Counted from the stretch's first letter, positions 1 through 5,272 are shown. The stretch: DNA of 6,422 nt from Chloroflexota bacterium (GCA_029555885.1 JAKPQT010000316.1:1-6422); one strand, 5' to 3'. Notes: generated by a model from the sequence alone, not told the origin. Numbers and translations are program-made.

Positions 1-365
1 ACATACAGCGGCGGCAGGCCGATCTCCCGCTCCAACGTCGCGGCGACGCGCGGGGCCAGGCTCTCGGTCGTCTCCAGCGACAGCGGAATCTCGGACGAGG
101 GAAGGAAGTAGACGCGCATCAGGAACGGGGGCCGCCCGGTCTGCTGCACGAAGCGCACCAGCTCCTGCGTGAGCACCGAACGGTCCACTGCCTGCGAGAA
201 AAAGCCGGCACTGCTCACCAGGCCAATCGCCAGGGCGATCGACGCCAGCGCGAGCAGGGTCAATCCCGGGCGATAGAGCAATCGCTTGAAAGCGAGCACG
301 ACGAGACCGGCGAAGAGGAAGACCGGCCGGAGGAAGCGATTGGAGGATGTGTTGCGCGATGCCAT
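1..365 (-). CDS. FtsX-like ABC transporter permease, N-terminal part (runs off the left edge)
   Basis: This open frame starts at ATG 365-363 and reads to the window edge without a stop, giving 121 residues. The first 13 residues are polar. A hydrophobic stretch follows at about 14-26, then a basic turn (FKRLLYRPG, 26-34), then a strong membrane helix at about 35-57 (LTLLALASIALAIGLV...). After it come a segment with SQAVDRSVLTQEL and an extracytoplasmic-looking region with RVYFLPSS. This pattern (Arg/Lys-rich entry, one helix, then a large outside domain) matches the start of FtsX/MacB-type permeases, which pair with an ATPase to move lipids or lipoproteins or to transmit force across the membrane. 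The ATPase and the remaining helices are outside the window. The start lies 10 nt after the stop of the upstream lipoprotein gene, and an AAAGG ribosome-binding sequence overlaps that stop, so the two genes are probably coupled. The family call rests on recognition of the N-terminus only. Confidence 0.72.
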   Translation of the reverse strand, partial: MASRNTSSNRFLRPVFLFAGLVVLAFKRLLYRPGLTLLALASIALAIGLVSSAGFFSQAVDRSVLTQELVRFVQQTGRPPFLMRVYFLPSSEIPLSLETTESLAPRVAATLEREIGLPPLY

Positions 366-375
366 AGGCTTGCCT

Positions 376-1611
376 TTACCGTGGCGGGTGCACGCTCAAA
401 TACTGCTTGAGGATTTCGAATGTATCACCCAGAATCTCGTATGACTGCCAGCCGGGAGATGCGGCAGCCGCAAATATCGCAGCGCCCTTCACATAGTCGT
501 CCTGCTGAAGCTGCGCATCATACCAGGCGAGCTGCTCGATATAATTGCCCGGCGTGTCCGACCCCATGCCCAGCTCGTTCCAATAGCCGCCGAAGTCCAT
601 CCAGCCGTAGCCGGGCGGACCGGGCCGGTTGGTGACGAGTCCATCGATGCCGACCTCGGTCAGCAGCAGGGGCAGCATCAGGCCGTTCGGTTCCAGGTAG
701 TTGCGGTAGACCTTGCGGTAGCGCAACGTCAGCCAGCCTTCCTGCGCCGGGTCCTGGCCCCAGCCGAGCGGGTCCTGCGGCGTGCCGAACTGCATGGTCG
801 GCGCAGAATACTCGTGCAGGCCGAGATAGCCGTCATGCGCGCGCGCGGCCTCGATGGCCGGGCGGAACTGCGGCCACCACTCCAGCGGCGGCATGCCCGT
901 GCCGAAGTTGCCGACGACCGAGCGCACCCCGGCTGCGGCCAGCAGGCGCGTACGGTGCGCCTCGAACTCCCCCAGGCGGGCCATCTGGTCCGGGTCCGAG
1001 GGGGTCGGCTCGTTGTACGACTCCCACGCGTCGAAGGTCTCCATGCGCCGGGCCTCGGTCGCAATCGGCAGGAGCTGGTCCACGAAGGCCTGCGCCGCGG
1101 CCTTCGGGTCGGTCAGCGAACCCAGGTCGATCTGCGGCAGGTCGATGCGGCCCACGAGGATGGCGTCCGGCCCGTTGTGCTTGATCTCGAGCGCGAAGTT
1201 CGAGTCGTACTCCATCGTCTTGACCAGCGCGATGTTGCCCGTGCGTAACAGGTCGAAGATGCGCGTGTCGTTGCGCGTCACGAACAGGCCCAGCTTGGTC
1301 GGCGGGCCGGGCGGGAACGGGCTGGCCGTCGGCGTGGGCGTATTGGTCGGCAACGGCGTCGGTGAGGGCGTGGCTGTCAGGGTCGCTGTGCCGGTCGCCG
1401 TCGCAGTCGTCGCAAGGGTCGGCGTAGCCGTGGCCGTGGCCGTGCCCGTCGCCGCGGGCGTCAGGGTGCCGGTCGGCTGCAGGGGCGACAGCGCGATGCG
1501 CGGGGTACGGGTCGGCGTCGGCGTCGCGGGCGGCGTGCGGGAGCCACAGCTCGCGGCAAGAGCCGCCGCGCTCGCCCCGCCCAGGAGCTTCAGGAAGGCG
1601 CGTCGATTCAC
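376..1611 (-). CDS. Tat-exported lipoprotein with a clan GH-A-like (beta/alpha)8 barrel; putative glycoside hydrolase
   Basis: The 411-residue protein starts at GTG 1611-1609. Its N-terminus has a twin-arginine motif (N-R-R-A-F-L-K, 2-8), a short hydrophobic stretch and a lipobox-like LAASC ending at Cys22, so it is probably folded first, exported by Tat and lipid-anchored outside. Residues 25-105 are a Thr/Pro/Ala-rich linker. The rest can be read as eight barrel strands, including KLGLFV (106-111), ALVKTM (128-133), ILVGRI (151-156), WESYNEP (196-202), LHEY (265-268), LLLTEVG (315-321) and GAAIFA (376-381). In clan GH-A the acid/base is the Glu of an N-E-P on strand 4 and the nucleophile a Glu at the end of strand 7. 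Glu201 and Glu319 fit, and the H-x-Y at 266-268 fits strand 6. The substrate cannot be told; a glycan of the cell surface or environment is likely. It sits 3 nt after the L,D-transpeptidase gene and 10 nt before the permease gene. The fold call is good, but a catalytically dead binding protein is possible. Confidence 0.72.
   Translation of the reverse strand: MNRRAFLKLLGGASAAALAASCGSRTPPATPTPTRTPRIALSPLQPTGTLTPAATGTATATATPTLATTATATGTATLTATPSPTPLPTNTPTPTASPFPPGPPTKLGLFVTRNDTRIFDLLRTGNIALVKTMEYDSNFALEIKHNGPDAILVGRIDLPQIDLGSLTDPKAAAQAFVDQLLPIATEARRMETFDAWESYNEPTPSDPDQMARLGEFEAHRTRLLAAAGVRSVVGNFGTGMPPLEWWPQFRPAIEAARAHDGYLGLHEYSAPTMQFGTPQDPLGWGQDPAQEGWLTLRYRKVYRNYLEPNGLMLPLLLTEVGIDGLVTNRPGPPGYGWMDFGGYWNELGMGSDTPGNYIEQLAWYDAQLQQDDYVKGAAIFAAAASPGWQSYEILGDTFEILKQYLSVHPPR
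1297..1539 (-). repeat. Low-complexity Thr/Pro/Ala linker-coding tract in the lipoprotein gene
   Basis: This segment encodes residues 25-105 of the Tat lipoprotein, almost entirely Thr, Pro and Ala with some Leu, Ser and Gly (for example ATGTATATATPTL). On the plus strand it appears as degenerate repeats of GTCGGCGT/GTCGCCGT-like words. No constant repeat unit is kept, so it is compositional rather than a strict tandem repeat. Such linkers hold a domain away from the membrane and are often O-glycosylated; glycosylation here is only inferred. Confidence 0.7.
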
Positions 1612-1614
1612 GGC

Positions 1615-2382
1615 TCAGCCCCCCGCCCCTTCGTCCTTCGGCAGAATGACGATTGGGACGCCATGCGGCTGCCACTCGGTGAACCAGCGCGCGTCCTCCG
1701 GCGTGAGCCGGATGCAGCCGCGCGACGCGGGATATGCGCCGAGCGCGCCCATATCCTCGTACACCTTCTCGCCATTCACCACCCGGTAGGGCGCGCCATG
1801 TATCAGAATCGTGCCTGCGTCCTCGAACAAATACCAGCCTTCGTCCGCGTAAACGCCGAAGGAATTGAATGTGCCCCAGTATTCGCCCACCAGCCCATAC
1901 CAGGCCAGCGTGCGATAGCCGCGCGATTCGTCGCCCGTGCTGACGGGCATCACGCGCAGCGGCTGGCCGGGATCCCAGACAAACATCTGCTGGCTCGCCA
2001 GGTCCACCACGATGAAGCGGCGGTCCGGGTCCATGCCGTAGCTCGCCACGATGTCAACCAACCAGCCGGGCAGCGCATCCGTGTCATCCGGCAGCGGAGT
2101 CGCAACCGGCGTGGCCGTGGGCAAGGGCGTCGCGGTCGGGAAGACGATCGCCAGGTCCACGGCCGCGGGTACAGGCGTCGCGGTCACCGGGCGGGGTGTG
2201 CGCGTCGGGGTCGCAGTGGCTTCAACGTCAGTGCGGAGGGCAAACAGGCCACGATAGAGCGGCGCGGCCAGGCTGCCCCACGCGGCCCACACCGTACCGG
2301 CCAACAGGATCATGATCAGCAGGGCTAATGCCAGCACCAACGACGTGCGCCGTGAGGCGCGCGAGAAGGCGGGTCGTTTCAA
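1615..2382 (-). CDS. L,D-transpeptidase (YkuD/ErfK family), membrane-anchored
   Basis: The 255-residue protein has a basic N-terminus, one membrane helix at about 14-36, a Thr/Pro-rich linker at about 55-98 and a C-terminal YkuD domain at about 120-248. The domain shows the family signature: I-H-G-A-P (His195, Gly196) and S-R-G-C-I-R-L (220-226) with Cys223 as the catalytic thiol. L,D-transpeptidases form 3-3 cross-links in peptidoglycan or attach proteins to it, outside the membrane. The start is TTG 2382-2380: upstream in frame there is no ATG, GTG or TTG before a TGA at 2427-2425, and the first internal Met (24) lies within the membrane helix. The ribosome-binding site is weak (GGAT), so translation may depend on the translin-family gene ending 37 nt upstream. 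It ends 3 nt before the lipoprotein gene. An extra segment between His195 and Cys223 (VVNGEKVYEDMGALGAYPA) fits within the family's variation. The family call is firm; the exact reaction is not. Confidence 0.92.
   Translation of the reverse strand: MKRPAFSRASRRTSLVLALALLIMILLAGTVWAAWGSLAAPLYRGLFALRTDVEATATPTRTPRPVTATPVPAAVDLAIVFPTATPLPTATPVATPLPDDTDALPGWLVDIVASYGMDPDRRFIVVDLASQQMFVWDPGQPLRVMPVSTGDESRGYRTLAWYGLVGEYWGTFNSFGVYADEGWYLFEDAGTILIHGAPYRVVNGEKVYEDMGALGAYPASRGCIRLTPEDARWFTEWQPHGVPIVILPKDEGAGG
2089..2220 (-). repeat. Low-complexity Thr/Pro linker-coding tract in the L,D-transpeptidase gene
   Basis: This segment encodes residues 55-98, rich in Thr, Pro, Ala and Val (ATATPTRTPRPVTATPVP, then FPTATPLPTATPVATPLP). 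It links the membrane helix to the YkuD domain and is the same style of linker as in the next gene downstream. The plus strand shows the matching GTCGCGGTC/GGCGTGGCC-like words. It is compositional rather than an exact tandem repeat. Confidence 0.65.
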
Positions 2383-2419
2383 GGTAATATCCGTAACAGG
2401 TGAGATAGGAGCCGGGCCA

Positions 2420-3079
2420 TCACTTCAGGTTGATGCGCTCGAAGGCCTGCAGCGCGGCTTCGAGCTCCTCCTGGCGAACAGCCACGGTCAGGTCTCCGCG
2501 AGTGCGCTCCAGCACGCCGCGCAGCACGTCGGTCGAGCGGCGCAGTCCGCCGGTCAGGGCATCGGGGAAGTCCATGGTGACCAGGTGGCTGTAGATGTCG
2601 TCCATCATGCTGAGATACGGCTCGGCCTCGGCGCAGCGGCCCCGCCGCACCAGGTCCAGCACGAAGCGGCGCAGCTCGTTGGCGGCCTCCGCCAGCCCGT
2701 TGAGATAGGCCGCCGCGGGCACGTGCAGGTCGGCGGGCGACGGAATCTCCCCACCGCGCACGAAGGCGTACAGCAGATGGGCCTCGACGACTTCCTTCAG
2801 CGCGTCCTGGGTGTAGCCGGCTTCATACATATCATGGTAGTTGACCAGGTCGGCAGACATGACGACGGCCGCGTTGCGCGCGGTCGCGAGCAGTTGCTCC
2901 GCCTCGTCCCACTCGTGCCGGTGAATCGCGCGGATGCTCAACGCACAGTAGCGGATGAGTTCGCGGCTGCGGTTCAACGTCGCATCGCGTACCTGGTTCT
3001 TGGCCGACAATTCGGCCCGGATCTCTTCAATTATCTGGCTAAGTTCGGACAAGCCATGCTCCTCAGGGGCAGCTTTCAT
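2420..3079 (-). CDS. Translin-family protein (RNA-binding, possible nuclease)
   Basis: The 219-residue, mostly helical protein has no signal peptide or membrane segment. It shows the order of motifs found in translin/TRAX: R-D-x2-L-x2-SR-x-LIRYCALSIRAIHR at 31-54, then an acidic K-E-V-V-E-A at 95-100 (Glu96, Glu99), then YLNGLAEAANELRRFVLDLV (125-144), the counterpart of the family's YL-x-G-(x)n-EL-R segment, and a last long helix at about 178-213. Length is close to that of eukaryotic translin (about 228). Eukaryotic translin with TRAX forms C3PO, an octameric RNase, and archaeal homologues cut single-stranded RNA. Glu96 and Glu99 match the position of TRAX's catalytic Glu pair, by recall rather than by alignment. 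The role of bacterial members is unclear. ATG 3079-3077 has GGGGA 6 nt upstream. It heads the leftward operon and its stop lies 37 nt before the L,D-transpeptidase start. Some databases label relatives as haloacid dehalogenase, but no HAD motif (DxDxT/V) is visible. Confidence 0.8.
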   Translation of the reverse strand: MKAAPEEHGLSELSQIIEEIRAELSAKNQVRDATLNRSRELIRYCALSIRAIHRHEWDEAEQLLATARNAAVVMSADLVNYHDMYEAGYTQDALKEVVEAHLLYAFVRGGEIPSPADLHVPAAAYLNGLAEAANELRRFVLDLVRRGRCAEAEPYLSMMDDIYSHLVTMDFPDALTGGLRRSTDVLRGVLERTRGDLTVAVRQEELEAALQAFERINLK

Positions 3080-3085
3080 TATGTA

Positions 3086-3090
3086 TCCCC
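3086..3090 (-). promoter_or_regulatory. Ribosome-binding site of the translin-family gene
   Basis: GGGGA on the minus strand lies 6 nt upstream of ATG 3079-3077 and supports that start. It falls between the candidate -10 box and the start codon, so it is useful only if transcription begins upstream of 3090. Confidence 0.5.
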
Positions 3091-3091
3091 G

Positions 3092-3120
3092 ATTATACCC
3101 GCGCGCAGCGCGTTAACCAA
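3092..3120 (-). promoter_or_regulatory. Candidate sigma-70-type promoter for the leftward operon
   Basis: Reading the minus strand, TTGGTT (3120-3115) and a perfect TATAAT (3097-3092) are separated by 17 nt. The -10 matches consensus fully and the -35 matches 3 of 6 positions. Initiation would fall near 3085, only about 6 nt before the ATG at 3079 and at or just past the GGGGA ribosome-binding sequence (3090-3086). The transcript would then be nearly leaderless, or the real start lies elsewhere. Confidence 0.45.
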
Positions 3121-3135
3121 ATATGCCGCGCTGCG
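3104..3135. repeat. Inverted repeat overlapping the -35 region of the leftward promoter
   Basis: CGCAGCGCG (3104-3112) and CGCGCTGCG (3127-3135) are perfect 9-nt inverted arms around a 14-nt AT-richer spacer that contains most of the putative -35 box. It could be an operator-like site or a chance GC-rich palindrome. Confidence 0.35.
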
Positions 3136-3166
3136 GCGGCTTCAGATGCGGAACCCGTACACCGTT

Positions 3167-3217
3167 ACAAACCCGGTTTCTGTGCGAAGCGCAGCTTCGC
3201 CGAGAAGCCGGGTTTGT
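3167..3217. repeat. 51-nt two-tier palindrome in the divergent intergenic region
   Basis: The outer arms ACAAACCCGGTTTCT (3167-3181) and AGAAGCCGGGTTTGT (3203-3217) pair over 15 positions with one T-G wobble. After a symmetric 2x2 internal loop, the inner arms GCGAAGC (3184-3190) and GCTTCGC (3194-3200) pair over 7 positions around a GCA loop. The whole element is centred on 3192. Both flanking genes point away from it, so it cannot terminate either of them. It looks like a dispersed palindromic (REP/MITE-like) element or a regulatory structure. Copy number elsewhere in the genome is unknown. Confidence 0.75.
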
Positions 3218-3239
3218 GGGCGTGCCTTACAGGGTGCTT

Positions 3240-3269
3240 TTGGTCGATAGGCGGCAGGTGTGATATGAT
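3240..3269 (+). promoter_or_regulatory. Candidate promoter for the zinc-ribbon membrane protein gene
   Basis: TTGGTC (3240-3245) and TATGAT (3264-3269) are 18 nt apart, and the -10 is preceded directly by TGA, an extended -10 (TGn). The -10 matches 5 of 6 positions and the -35 matches 3 of 6. Transcription would start near 3276, giving a leader of about 95 nt that contains a possible CGCTGC/GCAGCG stem (3311-3316 with 3343-3348). The promoter is proposed from sequence only. Confidence 0.4.
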
Positions 3270-3371
3270 GATGCGCGGTCCTCGGTCCGGACGGCGACTC
3301 TACGCATCTGCGCTGCGCCCTTCGGCCCTGGCAGACTCCCGTGCAGCGGGGTTAATGAGGTTTGCTATCCC

Positions 3372-3938
3372 ATGTCACTTCCGTCTGAATTACTGAACCA
3401 GATCGGCGTCGTGCTGGAACTGGTCGTGGCGTTCTTCACTGCGACACTGGTCGCGTTCTGGATCGGCTTTGCGGTCTGGACGTTCCGCGATATCCGCTCG
3501 CGCACCCGCGATATCTTCGCCTGGCTGCTGGCCGTCATCCTGGTGCTGGCCCTCGGCCCGCTCGGCCTCCTGCTCTACCTGCTCCTGCGGCCCAAGGACA
3601 CGCTGGCGGCGGTGTATGACCGGCAGTTGGAGGAAGAGGCGCTGCTGCGCGAGATTACCGAGCGCCGCGCCTGCCCGAACTGCCAGACCGTCACCGAGCC
3701 AGAATGGCTGATCTGCCCGCAGTGCCGCACTGAGCTGCGCCACACCTGCACTGCGTGCGGCAAACCGCTCGAACTCAACTGGATTGCGTGCCCCTTCTGC
3801 ACGACCCCGGTCGCTGAGCCGCAATACGTTGACGAGAGCCGCTTCCGGCAGCCGGCATTCGTTGAGCAGCCTGTGGCCGCGCGCGAGCCGGTCGCGCAAC
3901 CCGAGCCGGTGACCGCGCCCGCCACCATCACCAAGTAA
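3372..3938 (+). CDS. Membrane-anchored double zinc-ribbon protein
   Basis: The 188-residue protein of unknown function has two membrane helices, at about 11-37 (IGVVLELVVAFFTATLVAF...) and 49-72 (FAWLLAVILVLALGPLGLLL...), joined by a short charged turn (FRDIRSRTRD). A charged helical stretch at about 80-99 leads to two zinc ribbons of identical spacing, C-x2-C-x10-C-x2-C: Cys101/104/115/118 and Cys126/129/140/143. The tail (about 148-188) is Pro/Glu/Val-rich and probably disordered. Double zinc ribbons of this kind usually serve in protein or nucleic-acid binding. With both helices crossing, the N-terminus and the ribbons lie on the same side, probably the cytoplasm. GAGG at 3357-3360 lies 11 nt before ATG 3372, a rather long spacing. 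An ATG at 3355 is in another frame. The gene is alone, divergent from the translin-family operon and convergent with the sugar cluster. The architecture is clear; the function is not. Confidence 0.85.
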   Translation: MSLPSELLNQIGVVLELVVAFFTATLVAFWIGFAVWTFRDIRSRTRDIFAWLLAVILVLALGPLGLLLYLLLRPKDTLAAVYDRQLEEEALLREITERRACPNCQTVTEPEWLICPQCRTELRHTCTACGKPLELNWIACPFCTTPVAEPQYVDESRFRQPAFVEQPVAAREPVAQPEPVTAPATITK

Positions 3939-3949
3939 CTTGATTATGT

Positions 3950-3994
3950 TGTATAGGGTCGGAGTTCCCCGACGGGGAGCTCCGACCCTATACA
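3950..3994. terminator. Near-perfect 45-nt hairpin between convergent genes, probable bidirectional terminator
   Basis: The arms TGTATAGGGTCGGAG (3950-3964) and CTCCGACCCTATACA (3980-3994) are exact complements. The pairing continues inward through TTCCCC/GGGGAG to a GAC loop (3971-3973), making 21 pairs with one T-G wobble. It lies 11 nt after the zinc-ribbon stop and 4 nt after the aminotransferase stop, the expected place for a shared terminator. Neither side has a clear T-run (TTGATTAG on plus, AACATAATC on minus), so it is not a textbook intrinsic terminator. It could also be a dispersed palindromic repeat. Confidence 0.6.
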
Positions 3995-3998
3995 TTGA

Positions 3999-5246
3999 TT
4001 AGTCCCACAACCCCTTCTCGGCCCGGCATTCGCGGATGGCAGCCACCACGGTGTCCAGGTCCTCGCGCGTCAGGTTCGACGCAGACGGCAGGTACAGCCC
4101 CCGCCGGCACAGGTCCTCCGCTACCGGATAACGCTCGCCACGGTACTGGTCGAAGTAAATCGGCTGGCAGTGCATCGGGATGAAGAACGTGCGCGTCTCG
4201 ATGCCGCGCCGCGCCAGGCTGTGGCGCAGCTCATCGCGTGTCAGCCCGAACTCCGGCTCCAGCAGGATGCCGTACATCCAGAAGACGTTGCGCGCCCATT
4301 CGGCCTCCGGCGGGGTCACGATGCCGGGAATCTGCCGCAACTGCTGCGTGTAGTACACGGCGTTCGCCCGCCGCATCTCCACAAAGCGTTCAAGCTGCTC
4401 CGTCTGCGCCAGCCCGATAGCGGCCTGCAGATTGGTCATGCGGTAGTTATAGCCCACGAACTTGTGCCAGAAGTGGCGCTCGGTGCTGAATGCATGGTCG
4501 CGGAGGTTCCACGCCAGCCGTGCCACGTCCTCCCGATTGGTCGTCACCATGCCGCCTTCGCCCGTGGTGATAATCTTGTTGCCGTAGAAGCTGAAGCTGG
4601 CCGCGCCGCCCAGGCTGCCGACCGGCCGCCCCCGGTACTGCGCACCGTGCGCCTCCGCAGCATCCTCCAGCACGAACAGCCCGTACTTGTCGGCCAGCGC
4701 GTTGAGCGGGTCCATGTCCACCGGATGACCATAGGTGTGCACGAGCGTGATGGCCTTCGTGCGCGGGGTGATCTTCGCCTCGACCTGGGCCACATCCATG
4801 TTCCAGGTCTGCGGCTCGCTGTCCACCAGCACCGGCCGCGCGCCGAGATAGGTCACCGCGTTGGCCGTCGCAATCATGGTGAACGTGGGAATGATGACTT
4901 CGTCGCCCGGCTCCAGCCCCAGGGTTGCCAGCGCCAGGTGCAGCGCCACCGTCCCGTTGGCGCACGCGATGCCATAACGCGTGCCCATCTTCTCCGCGAA
5001 TAGCGCCTCGAAGCGGCGGATATAGCTGCCCGCGGAGGAGATCCAGTTGGTCTCTACCGCGTCGGTGATGTATTTCAGTTCGTTGCCGCTCAGGGTCGGC
5101 TCGCACACGGGGATGATGGGCCGGCGCGGCCTCACGCCGAACTGCGGGATGGGGTTGACCGCCGCCTGCAGCACCGGTTCGGGGCCGGGGATGATTTCGG
5201 CCAGGTCGCCCAGTTCGTCGAAGGTCAGGTTGCGGGGTTGCAACAT
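3999..5246 (-). CDS. DegT/DnrJ/EryC1/StrS family PLP-dependent sugar aminotransferase (perosamine-synthase-like)
   Basis: The 415-residue enzyme belongs to the family that transfers an amino group, usually from glutamate, to a keto-deoxy nucleotide sugar. Visible family marks are ANGTVALHLAL (96-106), GDEVIIPTFTMIATANAV (114-131), the cofactor-binding EDAAEAHGA (194-202, Asp195), the Schiff-base lysine in SFYGNKIITTGEGGMV (218-233, Lys224), YNYRMTNLQAAIG (266-278) and FFIPMHCQPIY (354-364). The Lys224 region and the P-M-H-x-Q-P segment resemble GDP-perosamine synthases, but the substrate is not settled. ATG 5246-5244 has a strong AGGAG 6 nt upstream, so the start is secure. Family members usually begin near IPVCEPTLSGNE, which here starts at residue 45, so there is an unusual extension of about 43 residues. 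It follows the glycosyltransferase gene by 26 nt and ends the cluster, with a hairpin 4 nt beyond its stop. No 4,6-dehydratase gene lies in the window. Confidence 0.92.
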   Translation of the reverse strand: MLQPRNLTFDELGDLAEIIPGPEPVLQAAVNPIPQFGVRPRRPIIPVCEPTLSGNELKYITDAVETNWISSAGSYIRRFEALFAEKMGTRYGIACANGTVALHLALATLGLEPGDEVIIPTFTMIATANAVTYLGARPVLVDSEPQTWNMDVAQVEAKITPRTKAITLVHTYGHPVDMDPLNALADKYGLFVLEDAAEAHGAQYRGRPVGSLGGAASFSFYGNKIITTGEGGMVTTNREDVARLAWNLRDHAFSTERHFWHKFVGYNYRMTNLQAAIGLAQTEQLERFVEMRRANAVYYTQQLRQIPGIVTPPEAEWARNVFWMYGILLEPEFGLTRDELRHSLARRGIETRTFFIPMHCQPIYFDQYRGERYPVAEDLCRRGLYLPSASNLTREDLDTVVAAIRECRAEKGLWD

Positions 5247-5252
5247 ACGATA

Positions 5253-5257
5253 CTCCT
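5253..5257 (-). promoter_or_regulatory. Ribosome-binding site that fixes the aminotransferase start
   Basis: AGGAG on the minus strand is 6 nt upstream of ATG 5246-5244. It is the best ribosome-binding sequence in the window and shows that the 43-residue N-terminal extension is probably translated. Confidence 0.75.
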
Positions 5258-5272
5258 ACTTGTAAACTCGAA

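Larger units (their letters stand above)
3080..3371. other. Divergent intergenic region (292 nt)
   Basis: This is the longest gene-free stretch. It separates the leftward translin-family operon from the rightward zinc-ribbon gene and contains a candidate promoter for each direction, the 9-nt inverted repeat at 3104-3135, the 51-nt palindrome at 3167-3217 and a leader of about 95 nt with a possible weak stem. No tRNA, small RNA of a known family or convincing extra gene was seen. Confidence 0.7.

Noticed and set aside
1297..1539. Tandem repeat or CRISPR-like array suggested by recurring GTCGGCGT words
   Set aside because: Spacing is irregular, there are no constant repeats with unique spacers, and the tract is in frame as a Thr/Pro linker.
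833..1675. A 280-codon minus-strand open frame overlapping the lipoprotein gene in another frame
   Set aside because: It is rich in Arg, Gly, Ala and Asp with DGHGHG-like repeats, which is typical of a frame-shifted reading of the linker. The lipoprotein frame has Tat, lipobox and barrel motifs.
854..1789. A 311-codon plus-strand open frame with Val/Gly/Ala repeats
   Set aside because: Its repeats are only the reverse reading of the Thr/Pro linker of the lipoprotein gene, and the rest has no family signature.
2312..3250. A 312-codon plus-strand open frame opposite the translin-family gene
   Set aside because: It lies antisense to a well-supported gene, has low-complexity His/Gln/Arg/Gly-rich composition, no recognisable motif, and runs across the divergent promoter region and the hairpin. 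Long antisense frames are common in GC-rich DNA.
3276..3371. Possible structured RNA or riboswitch in the zinc-ribbon gene leader
   Set aside because: Only short stems such as CGCTGC/GCAGCG can be drawn, and no known riboswitch, tRNA or small-RNA signature is visible.
3390..3995. A 201-codon minus-strand open frame opposite the zinc-ribbon gene
   Set aside because: It would start inside the 45-nt hairpin and is low-complexity; the plus-strand frame has clear membrane helices and eight ordered cysteines.
4170..5003. A 277-codon plus-strand open frame opposite the aminotransferase
   Set aside because: Its Arg/His/Val/Gln-rich composition and lack of motifs mark it as an antisense shadow of a clear aminotransferase gene.
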